From assembly GCA_014284505.1 (NCBI GenBank), contig JAAFYY010000001.1, positions 8,605,845 through 8,669,844 of the forward strand: 64,000 nucleotides of DNA, given 5' to 3'. Shown here piece after piece: positions 9,772 through 18,738 of the stretch. The notes under the pieces were generated by a model. It had not been told where the DNA came from. It worked only from the letters and a program-made list of their open reading frames with translations, and did no database searches. Origin of the DNA: Streptacidiphilus sp. 4-A2. Lineage in GTDB: Bacteria; Actinomycetota; Actinomycetes; Streptomycetales; Streptomycetaceae. Position 1 is the stretch's first letter. Every line of letters starts with the position of its first letter. The position numbers and the translations under genes are program-made.

Positions 9772-10144
9772 TCAGCCCTGCTGGGTGGGCGTCCCGGTGG
9801 TGTTCTGCGCGGGGACCCCGACGCCCGGTTCGAGCATCGCGGCGGCTGGTAGCCGACGAAGGTGTCCGGCAGGTCCGGGACGCCCTCACGGCCGGCGTTG
9901 GCGTACACCACCGCCAGATAGGGGATGAGGGTCCCGCCGACCAGGGCGATGATCGCGATGATCCGGGACTCCTGCCAGAGCACGATGGCCAGGATCACGC
10001 AGAGCGTGCGCACCGCCATCGAGAGCATGTAGCGCCGCTGCCTGCGCGGACGTCCTCGGTCAGACCGGTCCGCGCGCCGGTGATCCGCACGACCTCCGGG
10101 CCCTTGCCGACGCCCTTGCCGCCCTTGCCTGTGAACTTCCCCAT
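9772..10144 (-). CDS. DUF3099 family membrane protein, frameshifted
   Basis: ATG 10142-10144 gives MGKFTGKGGKGVGKG, then VVRITGARTGLTEDVR, the conserved cytoplasmic lead of streptomycete DUF3099 proteins. After a shift near 10045 two adjacent membrane helices follow, MLSMAVRTLCVILAIVLW and IIAIIALVGGTLIPYLAVVYAN, and then the conserved NAGREGVPDLPDTFV. A second shift near 9850 gives a short soluble tail ending at TGA 9772. Total length is about 124 aa, normal for the family. Function is unknown. It is separated from the pmbA stop by 161 bases. Confidence 0.75.
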
Positions 10145-10305
10145 GCGGTCACCGTACGCCGCCCGGTCCCCCGTTCGAGAGCGGGGCACCCGGTTTCGCA
10201 GGGGAATCCCCCGTGCGATCCCGGATGCCCCGGCAGTGGCGGACCGCCACTGCGGCACCGCGCCCGGGCTGCTACGCGCCGGCGCGGTGCTCCGTCCGCT
10301 CCCCG

Positions 10306-11725
10306 TCAGGACGCCTGGCTCACCGAGCTCATGTTGAAGTCGGCGACCCGGACCGGCGGCATGGCCGCCCGGGTGAAGTAGTCGCCCCACTCGCGCGGCA
10401 GGCAGCGCTCGGTCCGCCCGGCCTCGGTGATCCGGCTCAGCAGGTCCACCGGCGACTCGTTGAAGCGGAAGTTGTTGACCGCCCCCTTCACCTCGCCGTC
10501 CTCCACCAGGTAGACCCCGTCCCGGGTGAGCCCGGTCAGCAGCAGCGTCGCCGGGTCCACCTCGCGGATGTACCACAGGCAGGTCAGCAGCAGCCCGCGC
10601 TCGGTCCGGGCGACCATCTCCTCCATGGTGGCGCCGCCGCCGTCCGGCCCGTGCGCCTCGAGCACCAGGTTGTCGATCGCGGGCCGCACCGGCAGGCCGG
10701 TGAGCCCGGCCGAGTGCCGGGTCGTCAGCAGGTTGGCCAGCTCGCCGTCGCGCACCCAGTCCGTGGGCTGGAGCGGCAGGCCGTTGTCGAAGACCGAGGC
10801 GTCGCCGCCGGAGGCGTGGTTCAGCACGAACGGCGCGGCCTCCAGGCCCGGGTGCGCCGGGTCGCTGTACAGCCGCAGCGGCAGCGGGAGAGCCGCTCGC
10901 CGATCCGGGTGCCGCCCTCGCCGCCCGGCTTGGAGCTGCCGGGCTTGGAGAACACGGTGCTGCCCTCGGCCGCGTCCCGGGCGCCGGAGGACCAGCTCAG
11001 ATAGACCATCAGGTCGGCCAGCGCGGTGGGCGGCAGCAGTGTCTCGTAGCGCCCGGCGGGCAGCTCGATCCGGCGCTCGCCCCAGGCCAGCCGCTGCGAC
11101 AGCTGCTCCTCCAGCGCGGCCGGGTCGACGTCCCGGAAGTCCCGGGTGGCCGCTCCGGCCCAGGCGGAGCCGGTCAGGTCGGCGCGTTGGCGTGGGTGGG
11201 CTCGGTGGCGCAGCCAGCAGCCCGGTGGAGCTGCCCAGGTAGCTGGAGGTGACGCTGTGGTTGGCGAAGCCGTAGAGCAGCCGGCCGCTCTTGCGGGCCC
11301 GGGCGAAGGACTCGCCGAGGGCGGGCGCGAAGTCGGCGAAGACGCCGATGCCGGTCTCCGCCGGCCCGGCGGTGAAGTCGGAGCTGGGCCCGCCGGTCGG
11401 CCGCACCAGCGGCTGCGCGCTCGGCCGGACCGGCCTCACGGGCGGCCGCCTCGGCCGCGCGTACCAGCGACTCCAGTTCGCCCACGGTCACCGCCTCGCG
11501 GGAGACCACGCCCGCCGCGGTGCCCTCGCGGCCGTCCACGGTGGCGACCACGGTGAGGGTACGGCCGCGGGTCACCCCGTTGGTGGTGAGCGCGTTGCCC
11601 GCCCAGCGCAGGTTGGCGGTCGACGCCTCGTCGGCGATGACGACACAGCCGTCGGTGCGGGACAGCTCCAGCGCCCGCTCCACGATCTCATGGGGCGCTG
11701 CTGCCCGAAGGATCTGATCGGACAT
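10306..11725 (-). CDS. pmbA: TldE/PmbA-type metalloprotease subunit, frameshifted
   Basis: TldD and TldE (PmbA) form a heterodimeric zinc protease that degrades unfolded peptides and, in some systems, matures peptide antibiotics; TldE is the non-catalytic partner. The N-terminus MSDQILRAAAPHEIVERAL and the TLTVVATVDGREG and GVVSREAVTVGELESLV blocks match the family. After shifts near 11430, 11200 and 10890 come GRLLYGFANHSVTSSYLGSS, LVLEAHGPDGGGATMEEMVA and the end NNFRFNESPVDLLSRITEAG. The ATG overlaps the TldD stop by one base (TGATG), so expression is coupled. No precursor peptide gene is recognisable beside the pair. Confidence 0.87.
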
Positions 11726-13255
11726 CAGTGACCGGCCTCCTGCTGAGTGTTGAGCACGTTGACGGAACGGAACAGGGCCGAGGGGCAGCCGTGCGAGACC
11801 GCCGCGACCTGGCCGGGCTGCGCCTTGCCGCAGTTGAAGGCCCCGCCCAGGTGGTAGGTCTGCGGGCCGCCGACGGCCTCCATCGAGCCCCAGAAGTCGG
11901 TGGTGGTCGCCTGGTAGGCGACGTCCTTGACCTGCCCGGCGAGCTGCCCGTTCTTGATCGCGAAGAAGCGCTGCCCGGTGAACTGGAAGTTGTAGCGCTG
12001 CATGTCGATGGACCAGGAGCGGTCTCCGAGGATGTAGATGCCGTCCTCGACGCCCGCGATCAGGCCCGCGGTGTCCGGGCCGTTCGCGGCGGGCTGGAGC
12101 GAGACATTGGCCATCCGCTGCACCGGGACATGCGCCGGGGAGTCCGCGAAGGCGCAGCCGTTGGACCGGCCCAGGCCCTGGAGCTTCGCCATCCGCCGGT
12201 CCAGCTGGTAGCCGACCAGGGTGCCGTCCTTGATCAGGTCCCAGGACTGGGTGCCCACGCCCTCGTCGTCGTAACCGATGGTGGACAGGCCGTGCTCGAC
12301 CGTGCGGTCGCCGGTGACATGCATGATGTCCGAGCCGTAGCGCAGGCTGCCGAGCTTGTCGAAGGTCGCGAAGGAGGTCCCGGCGTACGCGGCCTCGTAG
12401 CCGAGGGCGCGGTCCAGCTCGGTGGCGTGGCCGATGGACTCGTGGATGGTCAGCCACAGGTTGGTCGGGTCGATGACCAGGTCGTAGCGACCGGCCCGGA
12501 CGCTCGGGCCTTCATCTTCTCGGCCAGCAGCACCGGCAGCTCGGCCAGTTCGGCGTCCCAGTCCCAGCCGGTCCCGGTCAGGTACTCCCAGCCGCGCGCG
12601 GCGGGGCGGCCAGGGTGCGCATGGAGTCGAAGGCCCCGGTCCGCTCGTCCACCGAGACGGCTTCGAGTTCCGGGTTGAGCCGGATCCGCTGCTGGGTGGT
12701 CACCGTGCCCGCGGTGTCGGCGTAGAACTTGTTCTCCTGGACCGTCAGCAGGGTGGCTGTGACATGGGACACCCCGTCGGCCGCCATCAGCCGCGAGCTC
12801 CAGTCGGCCAGCAGCGCGGACTTCTCCGCATCCGCCACCTCGAACGGGTTGACCTCGTACGCGGACACCCAGCTGACGTCCCCGTAGACCGGCTCGTCGG
12901 CCAGCGCGACCAGGTCCTCGGTGCCGGAGGCGGCGCTGATCCCGGCGCTGATCCGGGCCACCGCGACGGCCTGATCGGCGACCCGGGCCGCGGCCTCCGG
13001 AGTCAGGTCGACCCCGGCCGCGAAGCCCCACGCCCCGTCCATGACCACCCTTACGGCGTAGCCGAGTTGCAGGGTGTCCGAGCTGCCTGCGGGCCGGGCG
13101 TCGCGCAGCCGCCAGGAGGCGCTGCGGACCCGCTCCAGGCGGAAGTCGGCGTGGCTCGCGCCCAGGGCGCGGGCGCGGGACAGGGCGGCGTCGGCCAGAC
13201 CGCGCAGCGGCAGTGCCAGGAACGCGGGATCGATGGACGTGGGTGTGTCCGGCAT
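11725..13255 (-). CDS. tldD: TldD-type zinc metalloprotease, frameshifted
   Basis: This is the catalytic partner of PmbA. ATG 13253-13255, preceded by GGAGGAG, opens MPDTPTSIDPAFLALPL. The zinc site HESIGHATELD (HExxxH) is near 12440 in a segment reached after shifts near 12600 and 12500. The conserved C-terminal half (DIMHVTGDRTVEHGLSTIGY, DGIYILGDRSWSIDMQRYNF, HLGGAFNCGKAQPGQVAAVS) is in one open frame down to the TGA at 11725-11727. Total length is about 510 aa, as expected. The gene starts only 133 bases from the initiator tRNA on the other strand. Confidence 0.88.
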
Positions 13256-13387
13256 CGAACTCCTCCGTGGGGACGGGTGCGGGCGGCCCCGGGTACGGGC
13301 GCCGTCTCGCATCCTGCCCTGTACCGGGCCGCTGGGAAAGCGATTGGCTTTCCGCCGCGGTGGCGGGGTACGGTGTGGACACAACGA

Positions 13388-13461
13388 CGCGGGGTGGAGC
13401 AGCTCGGTAGCTCGCTGGGCTCATAACCCAGAGGTCGCAGGTTCAAATCCTGTCCCCGCTA
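13388..13461 (+). tRNA. Initiator tRNA-fMet (CAT)
   Basis: The 74 bases fold as a tRNA with anticodon CAT in the loop CTCATAA. The anticodon stem has three consecutive G-C pairs (GGG/CCC) and the first acceptor base C cannot pair with the T opposite it. Both are initiator hallmarks. GGTTCAAATCC is the T arm. No CCA is encoded; the discriminator A at 13461 is followed by C. Confidence 0.95.
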
Positions 13462-13472
13462 CTTTGTCAAGT

Positions 13473-13509
13473 CGAAGGGCCCGGCGCAGTCACTGCGCCG
13501 GGCCCTTCG
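13473..13509 (+). terminator. tRNA terminator hairpin
   Basis: Seventeen-base arms (13473-13489 and 13493-13509) are perfectly complementary around a TCA loop, 11 bases after the tRNA. The following 248 bases to the fabG start hold no gene that I can support; they should contain the fabG promoter. Confidence 0.85.
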
Positions 13510-13757
13510 GCGTGTCCGGCTGTCGCCGAGGGTCTCCAATCCGGTTGCCGCCGCCACCGCTGCCACCTGCGACGCCGTCAACCTGCTGATTTTCCGCACT
13601 GTGGGAAGCCCACAGTTCAGGGTCGGTGTCGCTGTCGGCAGTGGAATAGCCTCTGTCGTTTGAATGCGGATAGCGTCGCCAGCGTGCGCATGTCGCAACC
13701 ATGTGCGGCGATACGCCCGCCAGAGACTCGTCCAGCGCAGAGAGAAGAGGTGGACTG

Positions 13758-14463
13758 TTGAGCCGCTCGGTTCTCGTCACCGGAGGCAACCGGGGCATCG
13801 GCCTCGCCATCGCCCGGGCCTTCGCGGAGGCCGGAGACAAGGTCGCGGTCACCTATCGTTCCGGGGAGCCGCCGGAGGGCCTGTTCGGGGTGCGGTGCGA
13901 CATCACCGACACCGAACAGGTGGAGCGGGCCTTCAAGGAGGTCGAGGCGGAGCACGGCCCGGTGGAGGTCCTGATCGCCAACGCCGGGGTCACCAAGGAC
14001 ACGCTGCTGCTGCGGATGTCCGAGGAGGACTTCACCTCGGTCGTGGACACCAACCTCACCGGCACTTTCCGGGTGGTCAAGCGCGCCTCCAAGGCGATGA
14101 TGCGGGCCCGCAAGGGCCGGGTCGTGCTGATCTCCTCGGTGGTCGGCCTCACCGGCTCGCCGGGGCAGGCGAACTACGCCGCCTCCAAGGCCGGCCTGGT
14201 GGGCTTCGCCCGCTCGCTGGCGCGTGAGCTCGGCCCGCGCAACATCACCGTCAATGTGGTCGCCCCCGGCTTCGTAGACACCGACATGACCGCGGTGCTC
14301 AGTGACGAGCGCCGCGCCGAGATCGTCGCGGGCGTCCCGCTCGGCCGCTATGCGGCTCCCGACGAGATCGCGTCCACCGTGCGCTTCCTCTCCTCCGACG
14401 ACGGCCGCATACATCACCGGAGCCGTCATTCCCGTCGACGGCGGATTGGGCATGGGTCACTGA
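13758..14463 (+). CDS. fabG: 3-oxoacyl-ACP reductase, one frameshift
   Basis: FabG reduces 3-ketoacyl-ACP with NADPH in type II fatty acid synthesis. The TTG start at 13758 gives MSRSVLVTGGNRGIGLAIARAF, the usual streptomycete N-terminus with the SDR cofactor loop. Catalytic residues are the Ser of VVLISSVVGL and Tyr/Lys of NYAASKAG. PGFVDTDMTAVL follows. At about 14403 one extra G throws the last 20 codons out of phase. Without it the protein ends YITGAVIPVDGGLGMGH and stops at TGA 14461-14463. As printed, the frame runs on into fabI and would give a false fusion. The gap to fabI is 5 bases, so the two are an operon. Confidence 0.93.
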
Positions 14464-14468
14464 CCATC

Positions 14469-15236
14469 ATGAGTGGAATCCTTGAGGGCAAGCGCATCCT
14501 GGTGACCGGACTGCTGATGGAGTCCTCCATCGCCTTCCAGGTCGCGAAGCTGGCGCAGGAGCAGGGCGCGGAGATCATCCTCACCGCCTTCCCGCGCCCC
14601 TCGCTGACCGAGCGCATCGCCAAGAAGCTCCCCAAGCCCGCCAAGGTGCTGGAGCTGGACGTCACCAACCAGGAGCACCTGGACGGGCTGGCCGAGCAGG
14701 TGCGGGAGCACCTCGGCAGCCTGGACGGGGTCGTGCACTCCATCGGCTTCGCGCCCCAGGACGCCCTGGGCGGCAACTTCCTGAACACCCCGTGGGAGTC
14801 GGTCGCGACCGCGGTGCACGTCTCGGCGTTCTCGCTGAAGTCGCTCGCCATGGCCTGCCTGCCGCTGATGGAGGACGGCGGCTCGATCGTCGGCCTGACC
14901 TTCGACGCCACCATCGCCTGGCAGCAGTACGACTGGATGGGCCCGGCCAAGGCCGCGCTGGAGGCCACCTCCCGCTACCTGGCCCGCGACCTGGGCAAGC
15001 AGAACATCCGCTGCAACCTGGTCTCGGCCGGCCCGATCAAGTCGATGGCCGCCAAGTCCATCCCCGGCTTCGACGTCCTCGCCGACGCCTGGAACACCCG
15101 CTCCCCGCTGAGCTGGGAGGTCACCGACCCCGAGCCCGCCGGGCGCGGTGTGGTGGCGCTGCTCTCCGACTGGTTCCCGAAGACCACCGGCGAGATCGTG
15201 CACGTCGACGGCGGGCTGCACGCCATCGGCGCCTGA
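14469..15236 (+). CDS. fabI: Enoyl-ACP reductase, InhA/FabI type
   Basis: The enzyme performs the final NADH-dependent reduction in each fatty acid elongation round. The 255-aa protein opens MSGILEGKRILVTGLLMESS, with the modified SDR cofactor loop of FabI/InhA. VVHSIGFAP follows, and the catalytic pair is in QYDWMGPAKAALEA, with Tyr and Lys seven residues apart as in mycobacterial InhA. CNLVSAGPIKSMAAKSI follows. It is closer to InhA than to E. coli FabI by these blocks. The frame is intact. Pairing fabG-fabI matches the mabA-inhA operon of mycobacteria. Confidence 0.94.
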   Translation: MSGILEGKRILVTGLLMESSIAFQVAKLAQEQGAEIILTAFPRPSLTERIAKKLPKPAKVLELDVTNQEHLDGLAEQVREHLGSLDGVVHSIGFAPQDALGGNFLNTPWESVATAVHVSAFSLKSLAMACLPLMEDGGSIVGLTFDATIAWQQYDWMGPAKAALEATSRYLARDLGKQNIRCNLVSAGPIKSMAAKSIPGFDVLADAWNTRSPLSWEVTDPEPAGRGVVALLSDWFPKTTGEIVHVDGGLHAIGA

Positions 15237-15250
15237 ACGACCGTCACGCC

Positions 15251-15296
15251 CGCGAGGCCCGTGCGCTCCCCGCCGAGGGGGCGCACGGGCCTCGCG
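15251..15296. terminator. Bidirectional hairpin after fabI
   Basis: Sixteen-base arms (15251-15266 and 15281-15296) are perfectly complementary and the loop itself can pair CCCC with GGGG. It serves the convergent fabI (+) and FAD monooxygenase (-). Confidence 0.8.
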
Positions 15297-15327
15297 GCCT
15301 TCCGGGCCGCGGGTCCGGAAGGGCCGG

Positions 15328-17016
15328 TCAGGCGCCGGCCCGCACGGCCGGGGTGATCGTCGCCAGATAGCCGCGGACCTGCGCCGACGCCCCGTCGACG
15401 GCGGACCCGTTCGCGTCCGGGCCGTCGGTGTCCGGGCCTTCGGTGTCGAGGGCCAGGCCCAGGCCCAGGTAGCCGTCCGGGCGGATCAGCAGCAGGTCGC
15501 CCTCCTGGGCCTGGTAGCCGCGGCGGGCGTGGCCGTCGGTGTCGGTGAAGCCGAGGGCCCCGGCGGGCACCGGCAGGCCCGGTTCCAGCACCGCGACCGC
15601 CCGGGCCCGCGGCCCGGCCAGCGCGGCGGCCAGCCCGGCGGCCCGGGGGCCGAAACCGAGCAGGACCGGCTGCGCCCCGCTGAACAGCTCGAACAACCGC
15701 ACCGGGCGGCCCTGCCGGTCGTGGCCGGGGGCGTCCGGCGCCCGGTCGCCCGCGCGCACCTCCCCGGGCGCCGCGCGCTGCTCGCTGCTGAGCGCGCTGT
15801 CCCGGTAGCCGAGGCCGAGCTGGTGCAGCCGCGGGTCGTCCCGGCGGTGCGCGTCCCGCTCCCCGGTCATGCCCTTGTCGTGCAGCCGGGTGCTGATCCC
15901 CAGCACGCCCGCGGCGACCGGCAGCCGCTCCTGCTGGTAGCTGTCCAGCAGCTCCGCCGGAGCCCCTTCGAGCACGGCCGCCAGCTTCCAGCCGAGGTTG
16001 TAGGAATCCTGGACGCTGGTGTTCAGACCCTGGCCGCCGGCCGGGGAGTGGACATGGGCGGCGTCGCCGACCAGGAACACCCGCTCCGCCCGGAATCGCT
16101 CCGCCATCCGGATGTTGGGCCGGAACAGCGAGCTCCACACCAGCCCGGTCAGCCTGACCCGCCCCGGCCCGGCGGCCCGGTCCAGCATCGACTGGAGCAG
16201 CGGCAGGGTGATCCCGGGCAGTTCGGTGTCCGGGGCCAGCGGCTGGAACAGCTGAAAGGTGTCGGTTCCGGCGAGCGGGCACAGCGCCGTCGGGGTCAGT
16301 CCGGGCTCGCCCCCGGGCAGCGGCCAGGTGTGCCAGTGGTCGCGGTCGACGCCCTCGGCGCGCACGTCGGCCACCAGCATCCGCTGCTCCTCCCTGGTCT
16401 CCCCGGCGAAGCCGATCCCGAGCAAGCGGCGGACCGTGCTGCGGCCGCCGTCCGCGCCGACCAGGTAGTCGGCCCTGACCTGCTCCTGCCCGCCCGCGCC
16501 GCAGTCCCCGGCCGCGCCGCCGTCCCCGCCCGCGCCCTCACCCGGATGGCGCAGTACGGCGGTGACGCCTCCGGCGTCCTGGCTGAGCGAGAGCAGTTCG
16601 GTGCCGTGCTCCACCGCGCCGCCCAGCTCGCCGAGGCGTTCGCGGAGGAGCCCGCCGGTGCGCCACTGCGGCAGCATCAGCGCGTTGGGGTAGGGCACGT
16701 CGGGGGTGGGCTCGCGCGGCTCGTCCATCCGGCCCTCCCAGACGACCCGGCCGTCCTGGTAGGCGCGCAGCGGCGGGTAGGGGCCGCCGTGCGCCAGGGC
16801 CCGCTCCAGCACGCCCAGGTCCTCCAGCACCTCCTGGGTGCGTGGTTGCAGGCCCTTGCCCCGGGAGCCGGCGAAGGGCCGGGCGTCCCGCTCGACCAGC
16901 CGGTGGGCGATGCCGCGCCGGGCCAGTTCGCAGGCCAGGACCAGCCCGGCGGGGCCGGCCCCGACGATCAGCACCCGGGTCCGCTGCTCAGTCTGTTCGG
17001 TCTGCTCAGTGGTCAT
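15328..17016 (-). CDS. FAD-dependent aromatic-type monooxygenase (group A)
   Basis: A 562-aa PheA/TfdB-type flavoprotein hydroxylase. It has the dinucleotide fold VLIVGAGPAGLVLACELARRG at the N-terminus, the DG motif YLVGADGGRSTVRRLLGI, and the GD motif VFLVGDAAHVHSPAGGQG followed by NTSVQDSYNLGWKLAAVL. The C-terminal thioredoxin-like region ends LLLIRPDGYLGLGL. Such enzymes hydroxylate phenolic or polyketide aromatics or inactivate rifamycins; the substrate cannot be told here. ATG 17014-17016 is chosen because it precedes the Rossmann strand by a short TEQ-repeat lead and follows AGGGGAC. The gene is intact and divergent from a TetR regulator, which very probably controls it. Confidence 0.9.
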   Translation of the reverse strand: MTTEQTEQTEQRTRVLIVGAGPAGLVLACELARRGIAHRLVERDARPFAGSRGKGLQPRTQEVLEDLGVLERALAHGGPYPPLRAYQDGRVVWEGRMDEPREPTPDVPYPNALMLPQWRTGGLLRERLGELGGAVEHGTELLSLSQDAGGVTAVLRHPGEGAGGDGGAAGDCGAGGQEQVRADYLVGADGGRSTVRRLLGIGFAGETREEQRMLVADVRAEGVDRDHWHTWPLPGGEPGLTPTALCPLAGTDTFQLFQPLAPDTELPGITLPLLQSMLDRAAGPGRVRLTGLVWSSLFRPNIRMAERFRAERVFLVGDAAHVHSPAGGQGLNTSVQDSYNLGWKLAAVLEGAPAELLDSYQQERLPVAAGVLGISTRLHDKGMTGERDAHRRDDPRLHQLGLGYRDSALSSEQRAAPGEVRAGDRAPDAPGHDRQGRPVRLFELFSGAQPVLLGFGPRAAGLAAALAGPRARAVAVLEPGLPVPAGALGFTDTDGHARRGYQAQEGDLLLIRPDGYLGLGLALDTEGPDTDGPDANGSAVDGASAQVRGYLATITPAVRAGA

Positions 17017-17033
17017 GACTGTCCCCTGTTTGC

Positions 17034-17063
17034 TGAATCTAAATTCACTGGAATCTTGATTCA
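17034..17063. promoter_or_regulatory. Twin palindromic operator candidate
   Basis: Two related 12-base near-palindromes, GAATCTAAATTC (17035-17046) and GAATCTTGATTC (17051-17062), lie 16 bases apart in an AT-rich island between the monooxygenase and tetR starts. The arrangement fits a TetR dimer pair binding site controlling both genes. Confidence 0.55.
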
Positions 17064-17166
17064 GATTAGCTGCTGCTAACGTCCCGGACAAGACAGGCGG
17101 AGCAGGGCGGCCGCCGCAGGGCGGGCGCGCAGGAGGCGGGGCCGTGCGAGCGGGAAGGATGGCGGT

Positions 17167-17804
17167 ATGACCGGCGCAGGGGCAGTCGGGGTGCGCAAGG
17201 CGCGGGCCGCCGAGACCGAGGCCGCGCTCAAGGAGGCCGCCAAGCGGGTCTTCGCCCGCACCGGATACCTCAAGGCGAAGATCACCGACATCACCGCCGA
17301 GGCCGGGCGCGCGGCGGGCTCGTTCTACAGCCACTTTGGCAGCAAGGAGCAGCTGCTCGAAGCGCTGCTGGTGGACATGCTGGCGGAGGGCGACCGGCGG
17401 GTGGAGGAGCCGGGGCACAGCCCGGACTTCTCCGATCCGGCGGCGGTGCGCTGGCATGTCGCCGTGTACTGGCGCTTTGTCACCGAGAACCGGCCGGTTG
17501 TCGCCGCGCTCTACCAGGCCGCGATGGTGGACGAGACCTTCGCCCAGCGGCTGCGGCAGCTGCTGGAGCCCAACGTGCTCGACATCGCGGAGCATCTGGA
17601 GCATGTCCGCGCCGCCGGAGGGCGGCTGCCCGGGCGGCCGCTGGTGGTGGCCTCGGCGATGGTCTCGCTGATGTCCGAGTTCGCCGGAGCTGGCTGCTGG
17701 TGGCGGGCGGCGAGGGCGTGCCCGGCCTGACGCTGGACGACGAGGAGGCGGTGGACACCCTCACCGGCTTCATCGTCCACGGCATCACCGGACCCGCGAG
17801 CTGA
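17167..17804 (+). CDS. TetR/AcrR-family transcriptional regulator, one frameshift
   Basis: The N-terminal helix-turn-helix is typical: ALKEAAKRVFARTGYLKAKI, then TDITAEAGRAAGSFYSHFGS and KEQLLEALL. A ligand-binding domain follows with a helix-rich WRFVTENRPVVAALYQAAMV. A missing base near 17692 breaks the last 37 codons; in the next phase the protein reads LLVAGGEGVPGLTLDDEEAV and ends at TGA 17802-17804 (about 212 aa). Divergent placement 150 bases from the FAD monooxygenase suggests repression of that gene, relieved by its substrate. Confidence 0.88.
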
Positions 17805-17888
17805 TCCGGGGCCGGCCGTCCAGGGATGCCCGGAGCCCGGCCGGCTCCGGGGTTCTGGGTGCTCCGGGGTTCTGGGGTGCTCCGGGGC

Positions 17889-18617
17889 TCAGGCGTGCGG
17901 GGCCGGGGACTCCGCGGGGGCGGCCGGGTTGGCCGGGGCGGCCGGGAGCTCGTCGAAACGGCAGCTCATCAGGCCGATGGCGGCCTCCAGTGAGGCCTTC
18001 TCGCCGTCGCCGTTGCGGATGGCGGACAGGATGCCGTCGTGGCTCACATACCGGTGCTCCGCCAGTTCCGGGCCGACGGACTGCCGCAGCTCGGTCCGCA
18101 GCACCTCGCCCAGGTCGGCGTAGAGCGTGGAGAGCACCTCGTTGTGGGCGGCGGCCATCACCGCCTGGTGGAAGGCGGCGTCGGTCTGGACGAAGTCCTC
18201 GACGTCCCCCGAGCGCCAGGCCTCCTCCCGTCGGTCGAGGGCGGTGGCCAGCAGCTTGAGGTCGGGCTCGGTACGCCGGGTCGCGGCCAGCCGGGCCGCC
18301 GCGGCCTCCAGGGCCAGCCGCAGCTCCACCACCTGGTCGCGGTCGGCGTCCGCGAAGCGCCGGTGCATCACCCCGGCCAGCTCGCTGGTCGCCAGCACAT
18401 AGGTGCCCGAGCCCTGGCGGATGTCCAGCAGCCCGTTGTGGGCCAGCGCCCGGACAGCCTCGCGGACGGTGTTGCGGGCCACGCCGAGCTGTTCCACCAG
18501 CTCCACCTCGGTGGGGATGCGGGAGCCCACCGGCCACTCGCCGGAGGTGATCTGGGTCCGCAACTGCGCGATCACCTGGTCGGCCAGGGGCTCGCGCCTG
18601 GGCGAGGTCAGCGTCAT
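17889..18617 (-). CDS. GntR-family (FadR/FCD subfamily) transcriptional regulator
   Basis: The 242-aa protein has a winged helix at residues about 8-75 (PLADQVIAQLRTQITSGEWP, IPTEVELVEQLGVARNTVRE, NGLLDIRQGSGTYVL). An all-helical FCD effector domain follows with the metal/ligand residues expected in DAAFHQAVMAAAHNEVLSTL and the later EHRYVSHDGILSAIRNGDGE. The frame is intact. It is divergent from an MFS exporter, and a 17-base palindrome lies next to that gene's start. Control of the exporter is the simplest reading. The tail is Ala/Pro-rich. Confidence 0.92.
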   Translation of the reverse strand: MTLTSPRREPLADQVIAQLRTQITSGEWPVGSRIPTEVELVEQLGVARNTVREAVRALAHNGLLDIRQGSGTYVLATSELAGVMHRRFADADRDQVVELRLALEAAAARLAATRRTEPDLKLLATALDRREEAWRSGDVEDFVQTDAAFHQAVMAAAHNEVLSTLYADLGEVLRTELRQSVGPELAEHRYVSHDGILSAIRNGDGEKASLEAAIGLMSCRFDELPAAPANPAAPAESPAPHA

Positions 18618-18717
18618 GGCACTCCTGGGGCTGCACGGTAGGAGACGGGTGATCCATCATCCTGCTTCGATGTTCCCGGACTCTGCATCCTTCAACAAAA
18701 TGCCATACTAAGTCATC

Positions 18718-18734
18718 CCATCATTCTATGATGG
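18718..18734. promoter_or_regulatory. GntR operator candidate overlapping the MFS start region
   Basis: CCATCAT-TCT-ATGATGG is a perfect palindrome with 7-base arms ending 4 bases before the ATG of the MFS gene. The half-site CCATCAT recurs at 18654-18660, near the gntR side. No Shine-Dalgarno sequence is evident between the palindrome and the ATG. Confidence 0.6.
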
Positions 18735-18738
18735 CCCC

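Noticed and set aside
13701..15236. Apparent FabG-FabI fusion protein
   Set aside because: An extra G near 14403 removes the fabG stop. The correct phase gives the normal FabG C-terminus, TGA 14461-14463 and a separate fabI ATG 5 bases later.
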